From assembly GCA_003242115.1 (NCBI GenBank), contig QBMP01000050.1, forward strand, positions 21,988 to 30,231: a stretch of DNA of 8,244 bases, written 5' to 3'. Made by a program: the position numbers and the translations under genes. Shown piece by piece: positions 1 to 5,228 of this stretch. Positions within the stretch are counted from its first letter, which is position 1; each line of letters opens with the position of its first letter. The notes beneath the pieces are model-generated. The model worked only from the letters and a program-made list of their open reading frames with translations, did no database searches and was not told where the DNA came from. The stretch comes from Phormidesmis priestleyi. GTDB lineage: Bacteria; Cyanobacteriota; Cyanobacteriia; Phormidesmidales; Phormidesmidaceae.

Positions 1-73
1 TTAGGGCAGGTTCGAAGGGTTGGATTAACCCTTCGCTGGCGGCGGCTTTGATCCAGGCATCGTTTTTAATCAT
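1..73 (-). CDS. dcd: dCTP deaminase, N-terminal fragment (runs off the left edge)
   Basis: Reading the minus strand from the ATG at 73..71 gives MIKNDAWIKAAASEGLIQPF and then EPAL, with no stop before the window edge. This matches the usual start of bacterial dCTP deaminase, where M-(I/L)-K-x-D-x-W-I and the PFEP element open the protein. The family deaminates dCTP to dUTP, which supplies dUMP for thymidylate synthesis. Only 24 codons are visible, so no catalytic residues can be checked. The gene follows the CobA-like P-loop gene on the same strand after a gap of about 40 bases, so the two may be co-transcribed. The first codons lie in a 14-base tandem duplication that places a second ATG 14 bases upstream, out of frame (see the separate entry). 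Confidence 0.82.
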   Translation of the reverse strand, partial: MIKNDAWIKAAASEGLIQPFEPAL

Positions 74-90
74 GGGTTTTTAATCATGGG
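64..90 (-). repeat. 14-base tandem duplication over the dcd start codon
   Basis: On the minus strand the unit ATGATTAAAAACCC occurs at 87..74 and starts again at 73 (ATGATTAAAAAC and then G), so the dcd start is duplicated with a period of 14. The upstream ATG at 87..85 opens a five-codon frame, M-I-K-N-P-stop. Its TGA (72..70) overlaps the dcd ATG (73..71) as ATGA. Since 14 is not a multiple of three, the upstream copy cannot extend dcd. Whether ribosomes use it is inference. Confidence 0.85.
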
Positions 91-91
91 T

Positions 92-121
92 TTGGAGCTA
101 CACGACTTGGAGCTATACGAC
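92..121 (-). repeat. 15-base tandem duplication carrying the stop codon of the P-loop gene
   Basis: TTGGAGCTACACGAC (92-106) is followed directly by TTGGAGCTATACGAC (107-121), with one mismatch. On the minus strand each copy contains an in-frame TAG: the real stop of the CobA-like gene at 115..113 and a second TAG 15 bases later at 100..98. Readthrough would therefore add only L-Q-V-V after the stop position. The repeat lies next to the duplication over the dcd start. Confidence 0.85.
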
Positions 122-679
122 GTAATTGCGACGAAATTCTGTGACCTGATCGGCGACGGCTAAGAGTGATTCGGGCATTTGCGGCCCGGTTAAGATCACT
201 TCGACATGAGGAGGTCTTTTTTTGAGTAGCGTTAGCAATTCGTTTTCTTTAATCAGTCCAAAGTCTATCGCTAGGCTGAGTTCATCGAGCACAACTAGGC
301 CGTATTTGCCTTCATTGACGACGGTTTGGGTGTGCTGCCAAAGGGCGGTGAGGGCGGCTTGGGTGGTGGGTGCGATCGCTGGTGCGCTAATACATTCTGG
401 GCTTTGGCAGCGAATCCAAGTTAGGTTTTGGCCCATTTGAATCGGCTGCTGTGGGCCTTGATTTAAGCCGCCCTTTAAAAACTGCACCACTAAGACGGGC
501 ATTCCCTGCTCAGCCATGCGCATTGCCTGCACCATCACATTCGTAAAAAAGGTGCGGTGCTGAGAGGTAAACACCTGTACCGTACCTTCGATGGCACGCA
601 GCATCGGATGGTTGCGGACTTCGCCTGCAAGGGGGGCGGGCAGAGAACCGCCGGGAAGTGCTCTGAGTTGGGAAACCAT
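113..679 (-). CDS. CobA/CobO-like P-loop fold protein with degenerate Walker A
   Basis: The fold matches ATP:cob(I)alamin adenosyltransferases (CobO/CobA/BtuR). Visible are the VQVFTS strand, the PVLVVQFLKGG segment, a Walker B-like LVVLDEL, and a C-terminal VEVILTGPQMPESLL...ADQVTE block equal to the family's EVILTGR-x-AP...AD-x-VTE. The phosphate loop is lost: family T-G-N-G-K-G-K-T-T lines up without gaps to T-S-Q-H-R-T-F-F-T, so both glycines and the lysine are gone. Catalysis of corrinoid adenosylation is therefore doubtful. Cyanobacteria are known to carry such a P-loop-like paralogue, of unknown role as far as I know. I prefer the ATG at 679 (188 residues). A TTG at 760 would add 27 residues that look unlike the family, and an ATG at 604 starts just before the conserved core. 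No clear ribosome binding site helps choose. dcd follows on the same strand. Confidence 0.8.
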   Translation of the reverse strand: MVSQLRALPGGSLPAPLAGEVRNHPMLRAIEGTVQVFTSQHRTFFTNVMVQAMRMAEQGMPVLVVQFLKGGLNQGPQQPIQMGQNLTWIRCQSPECISAPAIAPTTQAALTALWQHTQTVVNEGKYGLVVLDELSLAIDFGLIKENELLTLLKKRPPHVEVILTGPQMPESLLAVADQVTEFRRNYVV

Positions 680-760
680 AGGAAAAGAGGGCAAGAGCAA
701 TAAGGCAGAGCAGGAATAAATGTGCGTCGGCTGACGGGTTGACTTACTTGCATTGACCAA

Positions 761-948
761 CCAAATATAGCGTAGTTGGATCGCTCTACCGCAAACAAAA
801 ACGCTATATATCGAGAATTAAGGTTTCCTGATATATGGTTCCATAAAAGTTTGAATGAGCTGGTCTGCGCTTAATCATTGCTCAATTGTTGCTCAATCGA
901 TTAGAGACTATGCTAGCTAGCAGCGTGTCATAAATATAGGGTGAATTG
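761..948. promoter_or_regulatory. divergent control region between the CobA-like gene and rph
   Basis: This AT-rich stretch separates genes that point away from each other, so it should hold promoters for both. For rph, a possible -35 TTGTTG (886-891) and -10 TATGCT (909-914) are 17 bases apart. An exact direct repeat TTGCTCAAT occurs at 878-886 and 889-897, an 11-base period or about one helical turn, and overlaps the putative -35. A perfect palindrome GCTAGCTAGC (912-921) overlaps the end of the -10. TATATA-rich runs near 804-812 and 830-836 could serve the minus-strand gene. The promoter assignments come from eye matching only. Confidence 0.4.
938..944 (+). promoter_or_regulatory. probable ribosome binding site of rph
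   Basis: AGGGTGA lies 4 bases before the ATG at 949 and resembles the tail of the Shine-Dalgarno AGGAGGTGA. It supports the ATG at 949 over the TTG at 946, which would sit only one base after it. Confidence 0.45.
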
Positions 949-1674
949 ATGACTTGGCAACGCCCCGATAATCGTCAGCCGGATGAGCTGCGACCTATTA
1001 AGTTTGAGCGACGCTTTACGCAATATGCAGCCGGTTCGGTGCTGGCTCACTGTGGCAACACGCGGGTACTTTGTACGGCTTCAATCAGTGAACAGGTGCC
1101 CCGATTTTTAAAGGGTTCTGGTAAAGGGTGGCTGACGGCGGAGTATCGAATGCTGCCCGGTGCCACCCATACGCGCAATGAGCGGGAACTGATGAAGCTG
1201 TCAGGCCGCACACAGGAAATTCAGCGGCTGATTGGGCGCAGCCTGCGCTCGGCGCTAGATATGGAGGCTCTGGGTGAGCGATCGCTCACGATTGACGCCG
1301 ATGTGCTGCAAGCTGACGGCGGCACGCGCACGACTGCAATTATGGGAGCTTATGTTGCCTTAGAAGATGCTATAGCCGCGCTGATTCAATCCGGCCAACT
1401 CACGGCTTCGCCCTTGCGCCACCAAATTGCCGCGATTTCAGTCGGCCTGCTTGAAGGCGATCCTTTTCTGGATCTCAACTATCCTGAAGACTTCGCTGCC
1501 GACACTGATTTCAACGTGGTGATGAACGAAAAGCTTGAATTTGTTGAAGTGCAGGGCACCGCAGAAGCCGGTAGCTTTACTCGAAAGCAGCTCAACGGCC
1601 TGCTTGACTACGCCGAAAAAGGCATCGCTGAAGTCATGACGCTGCAAAAAGCGGCGCTTAAAGTTGGGCTTTGA
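949..1674 (+). CDS. rph: ribonuclease PH
   Basis: RNase PH is a phosphate-dependent 3'-to-5' exoribonuclease that trims tRNA precursors and forms a hexameric ring. The family signatures appear in order: [28 protein letters not shown] near the start, [19 protein letters not shown] around residues 59-76, [16 protein letters not shown] around 85-100, the phosphate-binding [11 protein letters not shown] around 118-128, the acidic DLNYPED...DTD segment around 175-187, and [10 protein letters not shown] near 201-210. At 241 residues it is close to the usual bacterial length of about 240 and looks intact. A TTG at 946 precedes the chosen ATG; the ATG is preferred because of the AGGGTGA spacing. ubiD follows on the same strand after 84 bases. 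Confidence 0.96.
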   Translation: MTWQRPDNRQPDELRPIKFERRFTQYAAGSVLAHCGNTRVLCTASISEQVPRFLKGSGKGWLTAEYRMLPGATHTRNERELMKLSGRTQEIQRLIGRSLRSALDMEALGERSLTIDADVLQADGGTRTTAIMGAYVALEDAIAALIQSGQLTASPLRHQIAAISVGLLEGDPFLDLNYPEDFAADTDFNVVMNEKLEFVEVQGTAEAGSFTRKQLNGLLDYAEKGIAEVMTLQKAALKVGL

Positions 1675-1677
1675 GCT

Positions 1678-1686
1678 TGGTATAAC
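1678..1686 (+). promoter_or_regulatory. possible extended -10 element before ubiD
   Basis: TGGTATAAC, starting 4 bases after the rph stop, fits an extended -10 (TGnTATAAT with one mismatch). I see no good -35 at the matching distance. If used, it would give ubiD its own transcript with a leader of roughly 65 bases. This is a weak call by eye; ubiD may also be read through from rph. Confidence 0.25.
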
Positions 1687-1758
1687 CCGCCAGAAGTGTT
1701 ACATTCCCACCATAATTAATGCGGTTCCTCCGGTATCGCTCTTACGGCGTTTTCACTT

Positions 1759-3270
1759 ATGGCGAAAGATCTGCGAGATTTTCTCAAAAAAGTTAGATCC
1801 AGAGGACAGCTGCGATACGTTTCTGCGCTAGTCGATCCAAACTTGGAAATTGCAGAAATTTCTAACCAGTTGCTGCAATCGGGTGGGCCAGCGGTGCTGT
1901 TTGAAAATGTGAAGGGTTCGCCTTATCCAGTGGTGGTGAACCTATTGGGCACAGTTGAGCGGGTCTGCTGGGCAATGAATATGGAGCACCCTGAAGAGCT
2001 AGAGACGCTGGGTAAAAAGCTAGGCATGTTGCAGCAGCCCAAGCCGCCAAAAAAGATTTCGCAAGCGATTGATCTAGGTAAGGTGCTGTTTGATGTGGTC
2101 AAGGCGAAGCCGCGCCGCGACTGGTTGCCCGCCTGTCAGCAGGTGGTGAAGCTAGATGACAGTGTGGACTTGACCAAAATTCCGATGATTCGCCCTTATC
2201 CTAAAGATGGCGGTAAGGTGGTGACGCTCGGACTGGTGATTACCAAGGACTGCGAAACGGGTGTGCCGAACGTGGGCGTGTATCGGTTGCAGCTCCAGAG
2301 CAAAAACACAATGAGTGTACAGTGGCTGTCGGTGCGCGGGGGGGCGAGGCATCTGCGCAAAGCGGCGGAGCGAGGCAAGAATTTGGAGATCGCGATCGCC
2401 ATCGGTGTCGATCCTTTAATCATCATGGCAGCGGCCACCCCCATTCCGGTCGATCTTTCAGAATGGCTGTTTGCTGGGCTCTATGCCGGTAAAGGCATTT
2501 CTTTGGCCAAGTGTAAAACCGTCGATTTAGAAGTGCCCTCAATGTCAGAATTTGTGCTCGAAGGCACGATCACCCCCGGTGAAACCGCTGCCGACGGCCC
2601 CTTTGGCGATCATATGGGCTACTACGGTGGGATAAATGACGCTGCGCCGCTGATTCGCTTTCACTGCCTGACGCACCGTAAAGCGCCCGTGTATTTGACC
2701 ACGTTTAGCGGCAGGCCGCCCAAAGAAGAAGCGATGATGGCTATTGCCCTCAACCGCATCTACACCCCGATTCTGCGTCAGCAGGTTTCCGAAATCGTCG
2801 ATTTCTTCTTGCCGATGGAAGCCCTTAGCTACAAAGCCGCGATTATCTCGATTGATAAATCCTATCCGGGTCAGGCTCGCCGCGCCGCGATGGCCTTTTG
2901 GACGGCGCTGCCGCAGTTTACCTACACCAAGTTTGTTATTGTTGTTGATAAAGACATCAACATTCGCGATCCGCGCCAAGTTGTGTGGGCCGTGACCTCT
3001 AAAGTCGATCCAATTCGCGATGTATTCATTTTGCCCGACAGCCCGTTTGACTCACTCGACTTTGCCAATGAGCGATTAGGACTCGGTAGTCGCATGGGCA
3101 TCGATGCTACGACCAAAGTAGCGCCTGAAACTGACCACGAGTGGGGCGAACCGCTAGAGTCTGATCCCAATGTAGCAGCGCTGGTTTCCCGACGCTGGCA
3201 AGAATATGGACTAGGCGATTTGAAGCTAGGTGAAGCCAATGCTAATGTGTTTGGCTACGACATCCACTAG
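1759..3270 (+). CDS. ubiD: UbiD-family decarboxylase (4-hydroxy-3-polyprenylbenzoate decarboxylase type)
   Basis: UbiD enzymes use prenylated FMN, made by UbiX, to remove the ring carboxylate of prenylated 4-hydroxybenzoate. In cyanobacteria this serves plastoquinone-9 synthesis. The 503-residue length fits the family. Visible blocks are N-V-G-V-Y-R (171-176, the N-x4-R cofactor and metal element), WLSVRGGARHL (189-199), GVDPLIIMAAATPIPVDLSEW (216-236), SEFVLEGTITPGE (263-275), DGPFGDHMGYYGG (279-291), GRPPKEEAMM (318-327), IVDFFLPMEA, and FTYTKFVIVVDKDINIRD with GLGSRMGIDATTK in the C-terminal domain. One oddity is that E. coli UbiD, as I recall it, has WLSHRGGA, and the His I would align to the metal-ligand histidine is Val192 here. 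I believe this is shared by cyanobacterial homologues, but it needs an alignment. The ATG at 1759 is the natural family start; no Shine-Dalgarno is evident. Confidence 0.94.
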   Translation: MAKDLRDFLKKVRSRGQLRYVSALVDPNLEIAEISNQLLQSGGPAVLFENVKGSPYPVVVNLLGTVERVCWAMNMEHPEELETLGKKLGMLQQPKPPKKISQAIDLGKVLFDVVKAKPRRDWLPACQQVVKLDDSVDLTKIPMIRPYPKDGGKVVTLGLVITKDCETGVPNVGVYRLQLQSKNTMSVQWLSVRGGARHLRKAAERGKNLEIAIAIGVDPLIIMAAATPIPVDLSEWLFAGLYAGKGISLAKCKTVDLEVPSMSEFVLEGTITPGETAADGPFGDHMGYYGGINDAAPLIRFHCLTHRKAPVYLTTFSGRPPKEEAMMAIALNRIYTPILRQQVSEIVDFFLPMEALSYKAAIISIDKSYPGQARRAAMAFWTALPQFTYTKFVIVVDKDINIRDPRQVVWAVTSKVDPIRDVFILPDSPFDSLDFANERLGLGSRMGIDATTKVAPETDHEWGEPLESDPNVAALVSRRWQEYGLGDLKLGEANANVFGYDIH

Positions 3271-3340
3271 CTGTGCTGTTTTTCTCATCCCTGGCTTGAG
3301 TCCCAGCAATTCTCATTATGAAAGTCATTCTTACTCAATC

Positions 3341-3398
3341 CGCAATTTGAGTGCTCGAAAGCCTCATTCTGACGTTCTAATATTTGGCCTAAATTGCG
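3341..3398. repeat. 8-base inverted repeat with a 42-base spacer
   Basis: CGCAATTT at 3341-3348 and AAATTGCG at 3391-3398 are exact reverse complements. The pair could be operator half-sites or close an RNA stem in a ubiD 3' end or a downstream leader. It is short enough to be chance. Confidence 0.4.
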
Positions 3399-3481
3399 TT
3401 TTGATGCCGGATTTTAGTACAAATGTTTTAAAATGAGAACTGCTGCTTGAGTCCTTTGTTTACCCTTAGACAGATGTTTTA

Positions 3482-3515
3482 ATCAGTTGTTCTGACCTAT
3501 CAGTTGTTTTGACTT
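3482..3515 (+). repeat. two 17-base tandem repeats upstream of the oxidoreductase
   Basis: ATCAGTTGTTCTGACCT (3482-3498) is followed directly by ATCAGTTGTTTTGACTT (3499-3515), 15 of 17 bases identical with both differences C/T. The second copy contains the TTGACT hexamer. Tandem transcription-factor sites are possible, but a slippage duplication like others in the window explains it as well. Confidence 0.7.
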
Positions 3516-3582
3516 AAACAGTGTGCCTTAGCACCTGTGATAAAGGATTTTGGCAAATAAAGCGCAAGCAAAGCTGCAAAAA

Positions 3583-3589
3583 AGGAAGG
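3583..3589 (+). promoter_or_regulatory. Shine-Dalgarno of the oxidoreductase
   Basis: AGGAAGG is a good purine-rich match just upstream of the ATG at 3593. It supports that start over the second in-frame ATG at 3608 and suggests the gene was recently, or still is, translated from here. Confidence 0.6.
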
Positions 3590-3592
3590 TAA

Positions 3593-4914
3593 ATGCAAAA
3601 ACTGTTGATGCGAAGTCCAGTCGTAGTTGCGCTGTGCTGGATAGCTGGTTTTTTGTTTATCACCATTTTGCCACTGTTGGTTTTGCTCATCTACCCGCCG
3701 CCGGTTGCGCGCGGATTTTGGATCGAGTTTTCGGTAGCTTTGGGTTTTATCGGGCTGGCCCTAATGGCATTGCAGTTTGCCCTGACCGCTCGAATTAACC
3801 GGGTTGAAAACTCTTACGGCATTGACTTGATTACACCTCGCTTTTGGCCTTTGTGATGGTGCTGTTTCATCCGGTCATTTTGTTTATAGTGCAGCCCGAT
3901 ACCCGGCAGTTGCTCAATTTTTTTGAGGCTCCTTGGCGGGCGCGCATGGCCATTTTAGGCACGCTCGCTTTCATTGCGATGATTGTGACGACGATCTGGC
4001 GCAAGCCACTCAACATTCCCTATGAGCCTTGGCGCTTTTCGCATTCCACTTTGTCTGTGCTGGCGGTAGCTCTAGGACTAGGCCATGCACTGGCAGTGGG
4101 CAACTATTTGGGGCTGTTTTGGAAGGCGATGCTGTGGTCGGGTTTTGGGCTAATTGCCCTTTGGCTGATTCTTTATATTCGCTTAGTGAAGCCTTGGCTG
4201 ATGATTAAAACGCCTTACCGGGTGGAGACGGTGATCCCTGAGCGCGGCGATGTGTGGACTTTGGTATTGCGCCCTTTGGGGCACGATGGCTTTCGTTTTC
4301 AGCCGGGTCAGTTTGCTTGGCTGACGCTTAATATTACGCCGTTTAGGATGCGCGAGCATCCGTTTTCTTTGTCCTCCAGTGGCGATTGCCCTGATCGTCT
4401 AGAGTTTGGTATTAAGGCCGTGGGTGATTTTACCCGCACGATTAAAGATGTTAAGCCAGGTACGAAGGCTTATTTAGATGGGCCTTATGGGGTGTTTACG
4501 GGCGATCGCTACGAAGATGCCGCTGGGTTTGTGCTGATTGCGGGCGGTGTGGGTATCACGCCAATTATGAGTATGTTGGTGACTGCCGCAGAGCGCGGTG
4601 ACGAGCGCCCATACCTGCTGATTTATTCCAGCAAAACTTGGGAAGATATCACCTACCGTGAAAAGCTAGACAGCTTGGCTAACAAGCTAAAGTTGACCAT
4701 TGTGCATGTCTTGCGACAGCCGCCAGACGGCTGGTCAGGTGAGCAGGGCTATGTCGATCAGGCGCTGCTTGCTCGCTATATTCCCGCTCGCCGAGGTAGC
4801 CAGCAGTATTTTATCTGTGCCGCGCCGGTGATGATGGATAAAGTGGCGATCGCCCTTGAAAATTTAGACGTGCCCGTTACGCATGTTCATATGGAACACT
4901 ACAACCTCGCCTAA
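3593..4914 (+). pseudogene. ferric-reductase-like flavohaem oxidoreductase, frameshifted by a small internal deletion
   Basis: Two overlapping frames together make one member of the ferric reductase / NAD(P)H oxidase-like family. Frame one (3593-3856) gives helices 1 and 2, ending ALQFALTARINRVENSYGIDLI and then nonsense TPRFWPL-stop. Frame two (from TTG 3844 or ATG 3856) continues YTSLLAFVMVLFHP, more helices, then an FAD-binding REHPFSLSSS, an NAD(P)-binding GGVGITPIMSM, and a C-terminal YFICAAPVMMD. Family members usually read about ...IDxxLQFHRxxSL... across the join, so roughly 16 bases (3n+1) appear missing near 3830-3834. This removes the first His of a haem-binding H-x13-H pair; the other pair, H-STLSVLAVALGLG-H, is intact. 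Stop and restart overlap as TGATG (3854-3858), so translation of both parts by re-initiation is conceivable. The C-terminal domains show no other damage, so the break is recent, a sequencing error, or tolerated. CAAP replaces the usual CGP motif. Confidence 0.8.
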
Positions 4915-4955
4915 GCCCTATTCACTTTCTATTCACTTTTAAGCCCCATTCACTT
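4912..4955 (+). repeat. ATTCACTT direct repeats copying the oxidoreductase stop region
   Basis: TAAGCCCTATTCACT (4912-4926, including the TAA stop) recurs as TAAGCCCCATTCACT (4940-4954) with one mismatch. Between them CTATTCACTTT is tandemly repeated exactly (4918-4928 and 4929-4939). ATTCACTT thus appears three times in 36 bases, directly before the ribosome binding site of the small membrane protein gene. Confidence 0.85.
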
Positions 4956-4968
4956 CAGGGACAAAAAC

Positions 4969-5127
4969 ATGCGCTACAGCATTATGCTTCAACTGGTTGG
5001 CTTTATTGCGTTAGTTTTGGTCGGCTCAGCCGCCCTGTTTGCTTGGATTCAAAACCGAACAGTTGCTGAATCACAGTCTCTAATCCAGCCTCGAAACCCT
5101 TCAGCTCAGCCCATGCCTATGCCTTAG
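4969..5127 (+). CDS. 52-residue single-span membrane protein, unknown function
   Basis: The ATG at 4969 follows AGGGA (4957-4961) at a normal 7-base spacing. The product starts MRYSIMLQLVGFIALVLVGS, continues AALFAWIQNRTVAESQ, and ends in a proline-rich tail PSAQPMPMP. It has a short basic N-terminus, one hydrophobic stretch of about 20 residues (roughly 7-27), then a polar tail of about 25 residues. This looks like a signal anchor, with the tail probably on the outer face. I do not recognise the family. It sits 54 bases after the oxidoreductase and 101 bases before the antiporter on the same strand, so it could be co-expressed with either. The good ribosome binding site and sensible membrane topology support a real gene; the short length leaves room for chance. 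Confidence 0.55.
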   Translation: MRYSIMLQLVGFIALVLVGSAALFAWIQNRTVAESQSLIQPRNPSAQPMPMP

Positions 5128-5228
5128 AGCATATGACAACGCCGCTACCGTAGCGCAATATCTGTCTAGCTATCTAAAACGGATTAACTTAGCCGTCGCC
5201 TTACCCTATTTACTTCCGTACTGGTGTT
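5128..5228 (+). other. 101-base spacer before the antiporter
   Basis: I see no convincing promoter or hairpin. ATGACA (5133-5138) and CAATAT (5156-5161) lie 17 bases apart but match consensus poorly. The antiporter ATG has no Shine-Dalgarno in front of it, in contrast to the small gene upstream. Confidence 0.4.

Larger units (their letters stand above)
3271..3592. other. 322-base non-coding gap between ubiD and the oxidoreductase
   Basis: No open frame here resembles a protein. The gap holds an inverted repeat, CGCAATTT (3341-3348) with AAATTGCG (3391-3398), two 17-base tandem repeats (3482-3515), a small GTGC-CTTA-GCAC hairpin (3523-3534), and a TTGACT hexamer (3509-3514) that could be a -35 but lacks a well-placed -10. 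The stretch is AT-richer than the genes around it. A strong intrinsic terminator after ubiD is not apparent. Confidence 0.6.

Noticed and set aside
680..760. TTG at 760 as start of the CobA-like gene
   Set aside because: The extra 27 residues do not look like the family, a TATATT-like hexamer lies just upstream, and the ATG at 679 gives a more usual length. The TTG start is not excluded.
2545..2979. Long minus-strand open frame inside ubiD (144 residues)
   Set aside because: It is antisense to a clearly conserved gene and its product resembles nothing; it is a shadow of ubiD codon use.
3523..3534. GTGC-CTTA-GCAC hairpin before the oxidoreductase
   Set aside because: A four-pair stem is expected often by chance and lacks a U-tract or conserved context.
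3550..3798. 82-residue open frame overlapping the start of the oxidoreductase in another frame
   Set aside because: It has no start codon with a ribosome binding site, and the overlapping frame from 3593 carries the recognisable family sequence and a Shine-Dalgarno.
5084..5228. Open frame reading ...AYDNAATVAQYLSSYLKRINL... between the small protein and the antiporter, in a shifted frame
   Set aside because: It looks protein-like but has no start codon after the stop at 5081, overlaps the antiporter start, and matches no family I know. Chance openness is the simpler reading; it could only be revived if a homologue shows the small protein continuing into this frame.
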